Origin: Sulfuricaulis sp.
GTDB lineage: Bacteria > Pseudomonadota > Gammaproteobacteria > Acidiferrobacterales > Sulfurifustaceae
Length of the DNA stretch: 48,370 bases
NCBI GenBank assembly: GCA_030650525.1
Contig: JAUSDQ010000193.1
Coordinates: 1-48,370, forward strand
Direction of reading: 5' to 3'
The translations under genes and the position numbers were made by a program. The first letter of the stretch is position 1, and each line of letters starts with the position of its first letter. Below the pieces are notes generated by a model. It made no database searches. It saw only the letters and a program-made list of their open reading frames with translations, and was not told the origin of the DNA. Shown one piece after another: positions 32,878-41,045 of the stretch.

Positions 32878-33284
32878 GTTCGATCGCCGTAGCGCTCCAA
32901 GATGTGATTCACAATGTCGTGCACCGTGGTTCCGGACAAGAAGACCTCGGTCACGCCGGCATCCTTCAGTGGCCCAATGTCTTCCTGCGGTATCACGCCG
33001 CCGGCGATCAATCCGATGTCCTTGGCATTGCCTTCGTCAAGCAAGCGCCGCAAACGTGGCAGCAAGGTCAGGTGGGCGCCCGAGAGAATGCTGACGCCGA
33101 CAACGTCCACATCCTCTTCCAGCGCGGCACGCACCACTTGCTCCGGCGTGCGGCGCACGCCGGTGTAGATGACCTCCATGCCGGCGTCGAGCAGACCACG
33201 GGCGATGACGCGAGCCCCCACGTCGTGGCCATCCAGCCCTACCTTGGCAATGAGAACGCGAATTTTCCTTTCAGATGCGGACAT
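32874..33284 (-). CDS. B12-binding small subunit of acyl-CoA mutase
   Basis: A 136-residue cobalamin-binding domain protein. The B12 motif is DGHDVGARVIARGL near residue 18 (DxHxxG, His replaces the lower axial ligand), followed by VSILSGAH (SxL) and GLIAGGVIP (GG). Equivalent to the C-terminal domain of methylmalonyl-CoA mutase or the small subunit of isobutyryl- and 2-hydroxyisobutyryl-CoA mutases. ATG at 33284 lies 10 nt after the large-subunit stop; the frame is open to 33368 but overlaps the large-subunit gene. Works with the large subunit and MeaB. Confidence 0.93.
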   Translation of the reverse strand: MSASERKIRVLIAKVGLDGHDVGARVIARGLLDAGMEVIYTGVRRTPEQVVRAALEEDVDVVGVSILSGAHLTLLPRLRRLLDEGNAKDIGLIAGGVIPQEDIGPLKDAGVTEVFLSGTTVHDIVNHILERYGDRT

Positions 33285-33294
33285 GTAGCTTTCC

Positions 33295-34998
33295 TTAAAA
33301 GTCCGTTGAGGGCTCGAAAACGCCGAAGTGATGTCGCCAGCGCTCGCAGATTTCACCCACCGTGGCATACGCTTTTACCGCCTCGATCGTCGGGGGCACC
33401 ATGTTGGCGCCGCTCAAGCAGGCTGCGTCAATGCCGGCCAGTGCGGCCGCCACGCGCGCGGGGTCGCGTTGGGTCTTGATGTCGGCAACGCGCTGCATCT
33501 GCCTTTGCACCGTCTGGGAATCGATCCGGAATGCCGTGTTCGGCACGTCAGGCGCTTGCGGCCACTTGTTGACCGTGACCCACGGCCGGTTCCCGCTATC
33601 AATCGCGCGCTGGCGCCGCACCGCGCCTTCGGTCATCCATCGCCGGCCCAAACCGGTGCTAATGACAGCCGTCGCGCCGCCCGCTTCCTCGATTTCCCGC
33701 AAGGCGTCACGTATCTGCGCTTCAATTTGATTGGTCAAGGTTTCCACGAAATAGGAGCCGCCAAGCGGATCGATGGTGTCGGTGAAACCGTGTTCATTCG
33801 CGATGATCTGCTGAGTTCGCAAGGCCACCTTGACGGATTGCTCCGTGGGCGTTGAAACCGCCTCGTCAAAAGAAGCGATGTAGACGTACGACGCCCCACC
33901 CAATACATAAGCAAGTGTGCCGAAACCGATGCGAACAATGTTATTGAGTGGTTCCTGCAGCGCCTCCTGACCATGACCGTAAACCGTCAAGCGCAGGGCC
34001 ATGGCCTCGGGGCGGGTAGCGCCGTAGCGCTCTTTCATCAACCGCGCCCAGGTGCGGCGCAGCGCTCGCAGGTTGGCGACCGACACGAAAAAATCGTGCC
34101 GCTCATCCGGAAACATGTGCAGCAATGGCGCGATCTGATCGATGCTGTAGCCTTGCGCCAACAGCAGCTCGATGTAATGCATCGCGTTTGCCAGCGCAAT
34201 GGCGGTCGCTCGGCTGGAACCCGCGCCACCGGCATTAATGTGATTGACGCAAACCGTCATCGGCGACCAATTGGGCGCATGCTCGGCACACCACGCGACA
34301 CAATCCGTCGCCAGCCGGGCCGCAGCCGGCGCCGGAAGGATTTGCGTGCCACGCGCGATGTATTCTTTCAGTGGATCGTTCTGCAGATTGACCGTGTATT
34401 GACGCCAGTCCAGACCACGCCGCTCGCCGAGTACGGCAAACATGGCGAGCACGATCGGGCCAATCGAATTGCCCAAAGTGCCGATGCGTTTTATCTTGTC
34501 CAGCTCAATACCCTCGAACAAGGCCTCCAGGTCGGCCAGCGTGTCGATGGCGACGCCGACCTGCCCCACCTCGCCGGTGGACATTTCATGGTCGGAGTCG
34601 TAACCGCATTGGGTTGGCAGGTCCAGCGCCACCAACAACTGCTCAACGCCCCAGTCCACCAGCGTGCGGAAACGCTTGTTGCAGTCCTGCGCCTCGCCGA
34701 AGCCGGAGTACGCGGAAACAACAAAGTGCTCGGTACGAAACATGCCGGGGCGATCGCCGCGGGTAAAGGGGTACTGCCCTGGAAAGCCAATGTCGTCAAG
34801 ATAAGCCCCCCCACTCTGCGCGACATCCAGAGGCGTATAAAGGGGCTTGACCTTGATGCCAATATCGGTCACGAAAGCGCGCTGCTCGGCCGTTTTTTTA
34901 ACGGCGGGATCGTAGCATTGCTCGCGCCATTTCGTGGCGGCCTCCTCCAGCGCGGCGGCATCCGGCACTTCCACGGGAGACTTGCGAAATTCACTCAT
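33295..34998 (-). CDS. Acyl-CoA mutase large subunit with divergent active-site motif
   Basis: A 567-residue (beta/alpha)8 large subunit, without the B12 domain, of the methylmalonyl-CoA mutase family. Conserved: LVALDLPTQCGYDSDH near 127, VGVAIDTLADLE, QNDPLKEYIARG near 205 and IDPLGGSYFVE near 415. By eye-alignment with P. shermanii mutase, Tyr89 (AYSGF), Arg207 (AARLATD) and His244 (VNHINAGG) are kept. The family signature RGPYPTMY...RPWTIRQY, which contacts CoA, is instead RGDRPGMF...EHFVVSAY, so Tyr75, Thr77 and Arg82 are changed. Substrate is therefore probably not methylmalonyl-CoA but may still carry a carboxylate. ATG 34998 has AGAGG 6 nt upstream. First gene of the large - strand run. 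Confidence 0.9.
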   Translation of the reverse strand: MSEFRKSPVEVPDAAALEEAATKWREQCYDPAVKKTAEQRAFVTDIGIKVKPLYTPLDVAQSGGAYLDDIGFPGQYPFTRGDRPGMFRTEHFVVSAYSGFGEAQDCNKRFRTLVDWGVEQLLVALDLPTQCGYDSDHEMSTGEVGQVGVAIDTLADLEALFEGIELDKIKRIGTLGNSIGPIVLAMFAVLGERRGLDWRQYTVNLQNDPLKEYIARGTQILPAPAAARLATDCVAWCAEHAPNWSPMTVCVNHINAGGAGSSRATAIALANAMHYIELLLAQGYSIDQIAPLLHMFPDERHDFFVSVANLRALRRTWARLMKERYGATRPEAMALRLTVYGHGQEALQEPLNNIVRIGFGTLAYVLGGASYVYIASFDEAVSTPTEQSVKVALRTQQIIANEHGFTDTIDPLGGSYFVETLTNQIEAQIRDALREIEEAGGATAVISTGLGRRWMTEGAVRRQRAIDSGNRPWVTVNKWPQAPDVPNTAFRIDSQTVQRQMQRVADIKTQRDPARVAAALAGIDAACLSGANMVPPTIEAVKAYATVGEICERWRHHFGVFEPSTDF

Positions 34999-35181
34999 AA
35001 ACACCTCTTTTTACAGCGCACCCATGACGCTGTACGAGTTCACGAAAATCACTGACCTCAATTGGGATCGACCACAAACCAGATCCGTAAACGCGCGCAT
35101 CAGGAAAATTGAATACCATATCTCCAAAGAACCACATAGACACCATCTGACTTTTCTAATTGATTGCTAAAAATATCAGCA

Positions 35182-35210
35182 ATAATGGCTGATATCGCAA
35201 TATTTGTCAA
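35182..35210 (-). promoter_or_regulatory. Promoter of the mutase operon (P1)
   Basis: Read on the - strand: TTGACA (35210-35205), a 17-nt spacer starting AATATTGCGATATC, and CATTAT (35187-35182). The -10 lies in the loop of a perfect inverted repeat, ATATCAGC (35173-35180) and GCTGATAT (35188-35195), a good operator. The -35 and first part of the spacer are almost identical to the promoter at 38970-38998. The start codon is about 185 nt downstream. Confidence 0.6.
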
Positions 35211-35327
35211 TATTTTTGGTTGTATTCGTTATTTTTTCAAAAAACTTATGGCCTTGCGTCGATGAATGCCGCAAATTTGAATGGGCCGCGAGGAGATTTG
35301 TTGACAACACCATCGTTGCGCGGAGTC

Positions 35328-35513
35328 ACACACGATGCCCGCCACCTTCAGGCGTTCGAGTTCGGCCTCGTCCATCCTCGGTAAGCCCTTGTATATTTCG
35401 TCGTTGCCTTGGACCAGGATGGGCTGCGTGGGTGCCGCACAGAAGGGTGTATGAAGACCTGTCAACGGCTGTAGATAGGCCCGGCGGGTAGCCGACAACG
35501 TCCATCGAGGCAA
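35328..35513 (-). pseudogene. Probable CaiB/BaiF CoA-transferase C-terminal remnant
   Basis: A - strand stretch encodes PILVQGNDEIYKGL then PRMDEAELERLKVAGIV, which resembles the C-terminal end of class III (CaiB/BaiF) CoA-transferases (GQDNEEVYKGLLG-type followed by an acidic helix and AGV). Nothing family-like is found in a continuous frame upstream, so only a fragment remains. The match is short. The surrounding 35211-35658 holds no intact gene and separates the two - strand runs. Confidence 0.35.
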
Positions 35514-35658
35514 GCATGTACGCTTGGCTCCAAGTTCGGGTGACGGCGTCGAAGGTCTGGGTCAGTTTGGACCCCGGGCCTTCGCTGTTGGCCAAGGCAA
35601 GCTTCGCGCATGGCTTCCCTAGGGTGACTAATTGATTGCCACCGGCTCGTTGAGTGAG

Positions 35659-36747
35659 TCAGTTCGTAACCAGTTCCATGACGTCGGCGATACGATCGCG
35701 ATAAGCCTTCGGTGCGCCGAACAGTTCCAAATTCGTCTTGGCGCGTTTGTAGAAGTAGTGCAAATCGTATTCCCAAGTGTAGCCAATCGCGCCATGCAAG
35801 AACAAGGCGCGATCCGCCGCGCGGACCGCTGCTTCGGTGGCGAAGGTCTTCGCCATCCACGCATGCAGTGGACCGTCCGCCGCCCGGATTTCCATGGCCC
35901 ATGCTGCGTAATAGATACCGGAATGTGCTGCTTCAATGTCAACCAGTATTTCGGCGGCCGCATGCTTGACCGCTTGGAACGAGCCAACGGGAACGCCGAA
36001 CTGCACACGCTCCTTGACATAGGCCGTGGTCATCTCGAGCATGCGCCGCGCCAGGCCTAGGGACTCGGCAGCCACCATCAGCGCGACGCGGGCAGCAATG
36101 TAGGACAAGTCATCGGCGGAGACTGCACCGATCCGCTGCGCGACCGCTCCGTCGAACGCCACGTCCGCAAATCGACGTGTGTGATCGACCAGCCGACGCG
36201 GCGTAACAACCGCTCCTGTAGCGCCCGCTTCGAGCAGCCACAGGTCCCAGCCAGAGGCAGAACGAACGGGGACCATCAGAAAAGCGGCGTCGGATGCATC
36301 AAGTACCAGTGGTACCGCACCATGCAGTTTGTGATCACGCAGCACTACCTCGCCGCCCATGCCATCGACCGGTCGGCCACCAGGCACCACGACCGCCACG
36401 CCGGCACCGTCCTCAATCACGCGCGCTACCGGCTCGATTCCGCCCGTTCCAAGCAACATCAGTGGCAACGCCAAACCAGTCGTCGCCAACAAGCGCCCGG
36501 AGGGAACTGCCGCACGACCGAGCTCTTCAAAAAATAATGCGAGCTCGACCATCCCGCCCCCCTGCCCGCCCGCATCCTCGGGTATGCCCAGCCCGGGCCA
36601 GCCTTGCCGAGCCGAAAATTCATCAAACTCCCCCAGGAGTCCGGCTTCCGCCCAGGTGCGTGTGCGCGTGAGCGGCACGTCGCGCTGCAGGCAGCCGCGG
36701 ATGGCGTCCTGAAACATTTGCTGTTCTTCATTAAAGGCAAATTGCAT
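35659..36747 (-). CDS. Acyl-CoA dehydrogenase, partner-subunit type
   Basis: A 362-residue acyl-CoA dehydrogenase-like protein. N-terminal MQFAFNEEQQMFQDAIRG, LGIPEDAGGQGGG near 55, and C-terminal KERVQFGVPVGSFQAVKHAAAE and LHGAIGYTWEYDLHYFYKRA; the middle FAD-binding region lacks the usual SEPxxGSD. These traits fit the non-FAD-holding partner of heteromeric acyl-CoA dehydrogenases. ATG at 36747 has GGAG 6 nt upstream (a TTG at 36759 overlaps that site). It follows its probable partner by 12 nt. Likely introduces a double bond into a bulky or branched acyl-CoA, but substrate is unknown. Confidence 0.86.
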   Translation of the reverse strand: MQFAFNEEQQMFQDAIRGCLQRDVPLTRTRTWAEAGLLGEFDEFSARQGWPGLGIPEDAGGQGGGMVELALFFEELGRAAVPSGRLLATTGLALPLMLLGTGGIEPVARVIEDGAGVAVVVPGGRPVDGMGGEVVLRDHKLHGAVPLVLDASDAAFLMVPVRSASGWDLWLLEAGATGAVVTPRRLVDHTRRFADVAFDGAVAQRIGAVSADDLSYIAARVALMVAAESLGLARRMLEMTTAYVKERVQFGVPVGSFQAVKHAAAEILVDIEAAHSGIYYAAWAMEIRAADGPLHAWMAKTFATEAAVRAADRALFLHGAIGYTWEYDLHYFYKRAKTNLELFGAPKAYRDRIADVMELVTN

Positions 36748-36759
36748 GTGGAACTCCAA

Positions 36760-37932
36760 TCAAGCCTTGGGCAGGCCGAGAACGCGCTCGGCGACGATAT
36801 TGCGTTGTATGAACGTGCTGCCACCCGCGATACTGGTGCCCCGCGCCTGATAGGCTAACCGCAGCCAGCGACTGTTGGCCCGTGCTGCGTCTGGGTCTTC
36901 CTGTCCCTCGAGCCCAAAACTTGCAAGCGCAAAGTCAGCCATCTCTTCCACCAGCGCGGTGGAAAATAACTTGGCCGTCGACACCGCGGGCCCAGGAGAC
37001 GCGCCCGACGCCATGCCGCTGAGAATTCTTTTGCCGGTCAGACGCTGCAAAGTGGTACGCAGATAAAGATCAGCCATTTTTTGTCGCACGGCGGGGTCCT
37101 CTCCGAGAGGTCGGCCAGTCGCATCCCGACTAACCCGCACCCGGGCGATCAAATCGGTGATCACCTGTTGCGTATTCACGCGTCCGGTGGCCAGCGCAAC
37201 CCGCTCGTAACTTAACGTCGCCATCGCGATGCGCCAACCATCATCAATCTTCCCGACCACACAGTCATCGCCGATCCATACGTTGTCCAGAAACACTTCG
37301 TTGAACTCAGCGCTTCCCACCATGGGACGCAAAGGCATGACGCGTACGCCTTCCTGGCGCATGTCGAGAAGAAAATACGTGATGCCGCGGTGCTTGGATC
37401 CCGGTTCGCCCGTACGCGCCAGCAGGATGCCCCAGTCCGCGATCTGGGCGCGACTGCTCCACACCTTTTGCCCATTGATGCGCCAGCCCTTGCCGTCCCG
37501 CTGCGCTCTCGTTTGCAAGGCCGCAAGGTCAGAACCGGCATTAGGCTCGGAGAACAGCTGGCACCAGACTGACTCGCCTGTGAGGATCGGACCGAGGCAC
37601 CTGCTCTTCTGCGCGTCCGTGCCAAAGTCAATCAGAGTCGGGCCGACCAAACCTTCGCCGAGAATATTTAGCCGCTCCGGCGCACCCGCCTGATCGCACT
37701 CTTCAGCGAAAATAGCCTGCTGTAGAACCCCTGCACCGCGCCCGCCATACTCGCTGGGCCAGGATAGACCCGCGTATCCCGCCGCGTGCAATTGCTGCTG
37801 CCAACGACGCCAACGCGGCAACCGTTCTTCGAGCGACTCCGGCTCCGAGCCCATTGTCGGCACGACACGGCTCAACCATCCCCTAAGGGCAGTGCGAAAC
37901 TCAATATCCACCGGTTCATCGCTGAAGTCCAT
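36760..37932 (-). CDS. Acyl-CoA dehydrogenase, FAD-binding partner type
   Basis: A 390-residue acyl-CoA dehydrogenase. It has WPSEYGGRGAG near residue 62, QLFSEPNAGSDLAALQTRA near 125 (FAD and substrate loop), NGQKVWSSRAQIAD near 152, the likely catalytic Glu in LSYERVALATG near 240 and GGSTFIQRNIVAERVLGLPK at the end. With the next gene it probably forms an alpha2beta2 complex of the FadE26/27 or FadE28/29 kind. Start ATG 37932 is 2 nt past the crotonase stop, with GGGGAG upstream, so the two are coupled. Confidence 0.88.
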   Translation of the reverse strand: MDFSDEPVDIEFRTALRGWLSRVVPTMGSEPESLEERLPRWRRWQQQLHAAGYAGLSWPSEYGGRGAGVLQQAIFAEECDQAGAPERLNILGEGLVGPTLIDFGTDAQKSRCLGPILTGESVWCQLFSEPNAGSDLAALQTRAQRDGKGWRINGQKVWSSRAQIADWGILLARTGEPGSKHRGITYFLLDMRQEGVRVMPLRPMVGSAEFNEVFLDNVWIGDDCVVGKIDDGWRIAMATLSYERVALATGRVNTQQVITDLIARVRVSRDATGRPLGEDPAVRQKMADLYLRTTLQRLTGKRILSGMASGASPGPAVSTAKLFSTALVEEMADFALASFGLEGQEDPDAARANSRWLRLAYQARGTSIAGGSTFIQRNIVAERVLGLPKA

Positions 37933-37934
37933 GT

Positions 37935-38720
37935 CTATCTCCCCTTCCATTGCGCTTGTCTTTTCTCGGCAAAGGCACGCGCGCCCTCAGTCGCGTCCTC
38001 TGATCGACCCAGGCTGTCAATCAATCCTGATTGCCGTGCCCATGCTTCATCCTCTGACCAGTCGATTGATCCACGCACGATATGCTTGGACGTGCGCACC
38101 GCAAGCGGTGCATTTTCCGCGATCGTTTGCGCCAACTTCAGCGCGGTGGCCAAGGCATCCCCCGGCTCGCACAACGCATTCACAAGCCCCAGCGCATAGG
38201 CGCGCTCGGTGGTAATCAGGTCGCCGGTCAATGCCATCTCCATCGCAATGTGGTATGGAACCCGCTTGGGCAAACGAATCAAAGCGCCCGCACCAGCCGC
38301 CAACCCCCGCTTGACTTCGGGCGTACCCATGCGCGCGCCACGCGCCGCGACCAGTAGGTCGCACGACAGAGCTATCTCCAGCCCACCGGCGACCGCATAG
38401 CCCTCCACCGCTGCAATCAGTGGCTTGTCCGAGGAACGCTGGCAAATGCCACCAAAGCCACGGCCGTCGATCATCGGATAAGCCGCGCCCGACGCAAATG
38501 CCTTCAAATCCATACCGGAACAAAAGCCCGACCCTGCGCCGGTAAGAACACCGACCCGCAACCGATCATCGCTATCAAGAAGGTCTAACGCCGCCGCCAT
38601 GCCTTGCGCCAATGCGTGGTTAATCGCATTGCGGGCAGCTGGCCGGTTCAGGGTAATGATCAGGGTATGGTCGCGACGTTCGGTCAAAACCGGCGCCTCC
38701 GCAAGTGCAGTCTTATTCAT
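37935..38720 (-). CDS. Enoyl-CoA hydratase/isomerase (crotonase family)
   Basis: A 261-residue crotonase. Oxyanion-hole segments are GFCSGMDLKAF (near 67) and EGYAVAGGLEIALSCDLLVA (near 105); TPEVKRGLAAGAGALIRLPK near 135 holds the family's acidic catalytic position. First gene of the run that continues with the two acyl-CoA dehydrogenases. Transcription should start at the promoter at 38970-38998, leaving a long leader of about 250 nt without an obvious gene. Likely hydrates an enoyl-CoA; it resembles EchA-type hydratases but no specific reaction can be named. Confidence 0.88.
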   Translation of the reverse strand: MNKTALAEAPVLTERRDHTLIITLNRPAARNAINHALAQGMAAALDLLDSDDRLRVGVLTGAGSGFCSGMDLKAFASGAAYPMIDGRGFGGICQRSSDKPLIAAVEGYAVAGGLEIALSCDLLVAARGARMGTPEVKRGLAAGAGALIRLPKRVPYHIAMEMALTGDLITTERAYALGLVNALCEPGDALATALKLAQTIAENAPLAVRTSKHIVRGSIDWSEDEAWARQSGLIDSLGRSEDATEGARAFAEKRQAQWKGR

Positions 38721-39132
38721 TGTGCGTGTAAGTTCGGATGTACTAGTTGGTCAAATCACGGCGACGGCAAAATGCCGTACGTCGTTACCGTGCCAAATGG
38801 ACGCCGACCAGAAACCCCATGCCTCTACGCCGGCGACTGCACGCTTGAACCGCCTTCGGACAATCGCGCCTGTTTGCCGACATGACGAACATGCTCTCAA
38901 GCCTGCATGCTGCGTTGGCATCCAACATCACCGGACAGACAATCTGCGACAGCCATTGACAACAGTCATATTATTGTCAATATCGCCATATTTGTCAAAA
39001 ATTTTAGCAAAAACAGTGATTTTGTTTCAGAATATCACTTAACTTCGCCAATTTATTAAGGGGTCGGTGAATTCAGAAGTTCATGGGAAATAGCCGTACA
39101 CCTTGCTCAATGGAACAAGCGCCGCCACACTG
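38721..39132. other. Intergenic region with promoter and long leader
   Basis: No gene is recognised in these 412 bases. It contains the promoter for the crotonase-dehydrogenase run at 38970-38998 and otherwise AT-rich sequence (38960-39060). The Lrp/AsnC regulator gene ends at its right border. Confidence 0.5.
38970..38998 (-). promoter_or_regulatory. Promoter of the crotonase-dehydrogenase operon (P2)
   Basis: Read on the - strand: TTGACA (38998-38993), a 17-nt spacer AATATGGCGATATTGAC, and AATAAT (38975-38970), 5 of 6 to consensus. The spacer shares AATAT[T/G]GCGATAT with the mutase-operon promoter at 35182-35210, in the same register. A second TTGACA occurs inside the spacer. The shared element between -35 and -10 is a likely common regulator site. 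Confidence 0.6.
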
Positions 39133-39612
39133 TCATTCCCCATCCGACGCAGGCAGGAATTTGAATTCACGCTTATAGACCTCAAGGATGGCTCGCGTGG
39201 TGACCCTCCGGATCCCCTTTATCTTGGACAATGGTCCCGCCAGGAAGTCGACGAACGCTTCGTTCGTCTGAAACGTCGCACCGGCGGAGATGTCGAATGA
39301 TCCCGTTGTGGTGTAGACGATATACACCTCTTTCAAGGCCGCCAATTGCTGGGATATCTTGCGTATGTACTGCGTTTCAACTTCGATTTCCATCATGATC
39401 CACACAGGATAGCCGACCGTCAAAGGACTGGTTTGCGCAACAAATTCGATAACCTTACCACTGACGAGTCGGTTCAGTCGATGACGAATCGACGACTCTG
39501 GCATTTTGAGATTTTCGGCAATCGCTGTTACCGGCATGCGAGCATCACCATGCAAACATTTGATAATTTCAATATCAGTGTCGTTCAGTTTCAGCTTCTT
39601 TTCCATTTCCAT
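39133..39612 (-). CDS. Lrp/AsnC-family transcriptional regulator
   Basis: A 159-residue Lrp-type regulator: an N-terminal HTH (LNDTDIEIIKCLHGDARMPV then TAIAENLKMPESSIRHRLNRL) and a C-terminal RAM/ligand-binding domain ending LEVYKREFKF. Lrp/AsnC proteins bind amino acids or other small effectors and often control nearby catabolic genes. It is upstream of and in the same direction as the crotonase operon, separated by the P2 promoter region. ATG 39612 or 39606 are both possible. Inferred to control the twin promoters because it is the closest regulator and the sites are AT-rich, but no direct evidence exists. Confidence 0.9.
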   Translation of the reverse strand: MEMEKKLKLNDTDIEIIKCLHGDARMPVTAIAENLKMPESSIRHRLNRLVSGKVIEFVAQTSPLTVGYPVWIMMEIEVETQYIRKISQQLAALKEVYIVYTTTGSFDISAGATFQTNEAFVDFLAGPLSKIKGIRRVTTRAILEVYKREFKFLPASDGE

Positions 39613-40061
39613 TTCCGATCCCCATATTGACTCGGCTCCACAAGTGACTATTTAGGCTCAAGCCTCACCACCAGAAGCGCCATTGGTCATTGTATATAGA
39701 GCATCTGGACTTCCATCGCTTCAATAGATACCTGCCAAGTAGACACTTTGGCAAATACAGCAAGGTATTTTGTTGATGCGCTTGGGTGTGTATGGCGTGG
39801 TGGATGCAAACCCTTTGAAAGGTTTGCGTATGCCAAGAAAGAGTCCCCTCCACATTGACCCGTCTGGCGGGAAAGAGCCCGAGTTGCCGGTCAACTCGAG
39901 CTTACCTCTGACCAGGCTGAGCGTGGCCGATGTGGCGAGCATCGGCAACAGCACCGTCAGGCGCTGGCTGCATGTAGATCCATGCCACCCATTGAAGTAC
40001 CGCTGCTGGAGCTTCGCGCGCGATCTCCAGTTCCAGGCCAAGGGCACACACATTGGAAACA
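39613..40061. other. Boundary stretch between island and core genes
   Basis: No confident gene. On the + strand a frame near 39905-39970 encodes RLSVADVASIGNSTVRRWL, which faintly recalls a MerR/AlpA-type HTH, but the rest is not family-like. GCAAACC and GGTTTGC near 39807-39829 form a hairpin. The stretch marks the boundary of the catabolic island with the core genome. Confidence 0.4.
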
Positions 40062-40087
40062 AAAAACCCCGCCAAGGCGGGGTTTTT
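40062..40087 (-). terminator. Bidirectional-looking terminator of the ompA gene
   Basis: A perfect 12-bp stem with a 2-nt loop, AAAAACCCCGCC (40062-40073) and GGCGGGGTTTTT (40076-40087). On the - strand it ends with a T-run, 43 nt after the OmpA stop codon, and fits a strong rho-independent terminator. Confidence 0.9.
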
Positions 40088-40129
40088 GCCAAACAGTTGA
40101 TGAAGACTGCTTGCTGGCGTTGCCGCCGA

Positions 40130-40795
40130 TTATTTGCTGGCGCGGGTACCAACTACCTCGATTTCCACGCGGCGGTTCTTGGCGCGACCTTCCTTGGTCT
40201 TGTTATCCGCCACAGGTTGCTTCTCGCCCTTGCCTTCGGTGTAAACGCGGTTCTTCTCGATGCCCTTGGACACCAGATAGGCCTTCACAGCTTCAGAGCG
40301 ACGAACCGACAGCTTCTGGTTGTATGCATCACTGCCAACGGAATCGGTGTGACCCACGGCAATAATGACTTCCAGATTGATGTCCTTGACCTTGCCAACC
40401 AAGTCATCCAGTTTGGCTTTGCCTTCAGGCTTGAGAACAGACTTGTCGAAGTCGAAGAAAGCATCGGCTGCGTAGGTCACCTTGGTGGCTGCTGGTGCTG
40501 GAGCGGGCGCTGGAGCAGGTGCGGGAGCAGGTGCCGGCGGAGTTACTACTCGAGCTGGTGCGGGAGCCGGTGCCGGAGCAGGGGCAGGAGCAGGTGCCTG
40601 TGCCACGATGGCGCCATCGCAACCCGGCGCCGCGGTGGCAGGCGTCCAAAAGTTATCGCGCCAGCACAATTCATTGGTACCATTTTTCCAGGTAATGCCC
40701 GTGCTATTGACCCAGTTGTCGATTGTTTGTGCGCCTGCGGCAGTTGCGAGTGCTGCGGCAGCAATCACCATTGCTACTTTGTTTAATTTCTTCAT
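40130..40795 (-). CDS. ompA: OmpA-family outer membrane protein
   Basis: A 221-residue outer-membrane/periplasmic protein. A signal peptide (MKKLNKVAMVIAAAALATAAGAQ) precedes a short N-terminal part with two Cys (CWRDNFW, PGCDG), then an Ala-Pro repeat linker of about 40 residues interrupted once by RVVTPP, then the C-terminal OmpA/peptidoglycan-binding domain from about 108 (FFDFDKSVLKPEGKAKLDD, VGHTDSVGSD, LSVRRSEAVKAYL). It has no 8-strand barrel domain, as is usual for the small OmpA proteins of Comamonadaceae next to gyrA. It probably anchors the outer envelope to peptidoglycan. Divergent from gyrA. Confidence 0.93.
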   Translation of the reverse strand: MKKLNKVAMVIAAAALATAAGAQTIDNWVNSTGITWKNGTNELCWRDNFWTPATAAPGCDGAIVAQAPAPAPAPAPAPAPARVVTPPAPAPAPAPAPAPAPAATKVTYAADAFFDFDKSVLKPEGKAKLDDLVGKVKDINLEVIIAVGHTDSVGSDAYNQKLSVRRSEAVKAYLVSKGIEKNRVYTEGKGEKQPVADNKTKEGRAKNRRVEIEVVGTRASK

Positions 40796-41045
40796 GGTTC
40801 TCCTTTTGGGAAAAAAAGCCGCAGCAGCGCTGCGAATAACTTATAGGACGCTTCAAATGACCATCACCTGAAACGCTGCATTCATTGTGCCACAGCCGGA
40901 TTCACCCTTGAAGTCCAAACAGGCCCGTGGGCATTTCCAGCGCAAAGGCTGCAGATATATTCACTTCGACGTTGCAAAGTCGCAACAAGGCCCGCCCCTT
41001 AGAATCAGGGGTTGCCTTTGACATCGCCTTAGCCACGCGCTCTCC

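Noticed and set aside
40480-40615. Tandem repeat or CRISPR-like array
   Set aside because: The repeats are Ala-Pro codons of the OmpA linker, with no spacers.
39770-40786. A 338-codon + strand frame antisense to ompA
   Set aside because: It runs through the terminator and the OmpA repeat linker; only a weak HTH-like patch near 39905-39970 was worth a note.
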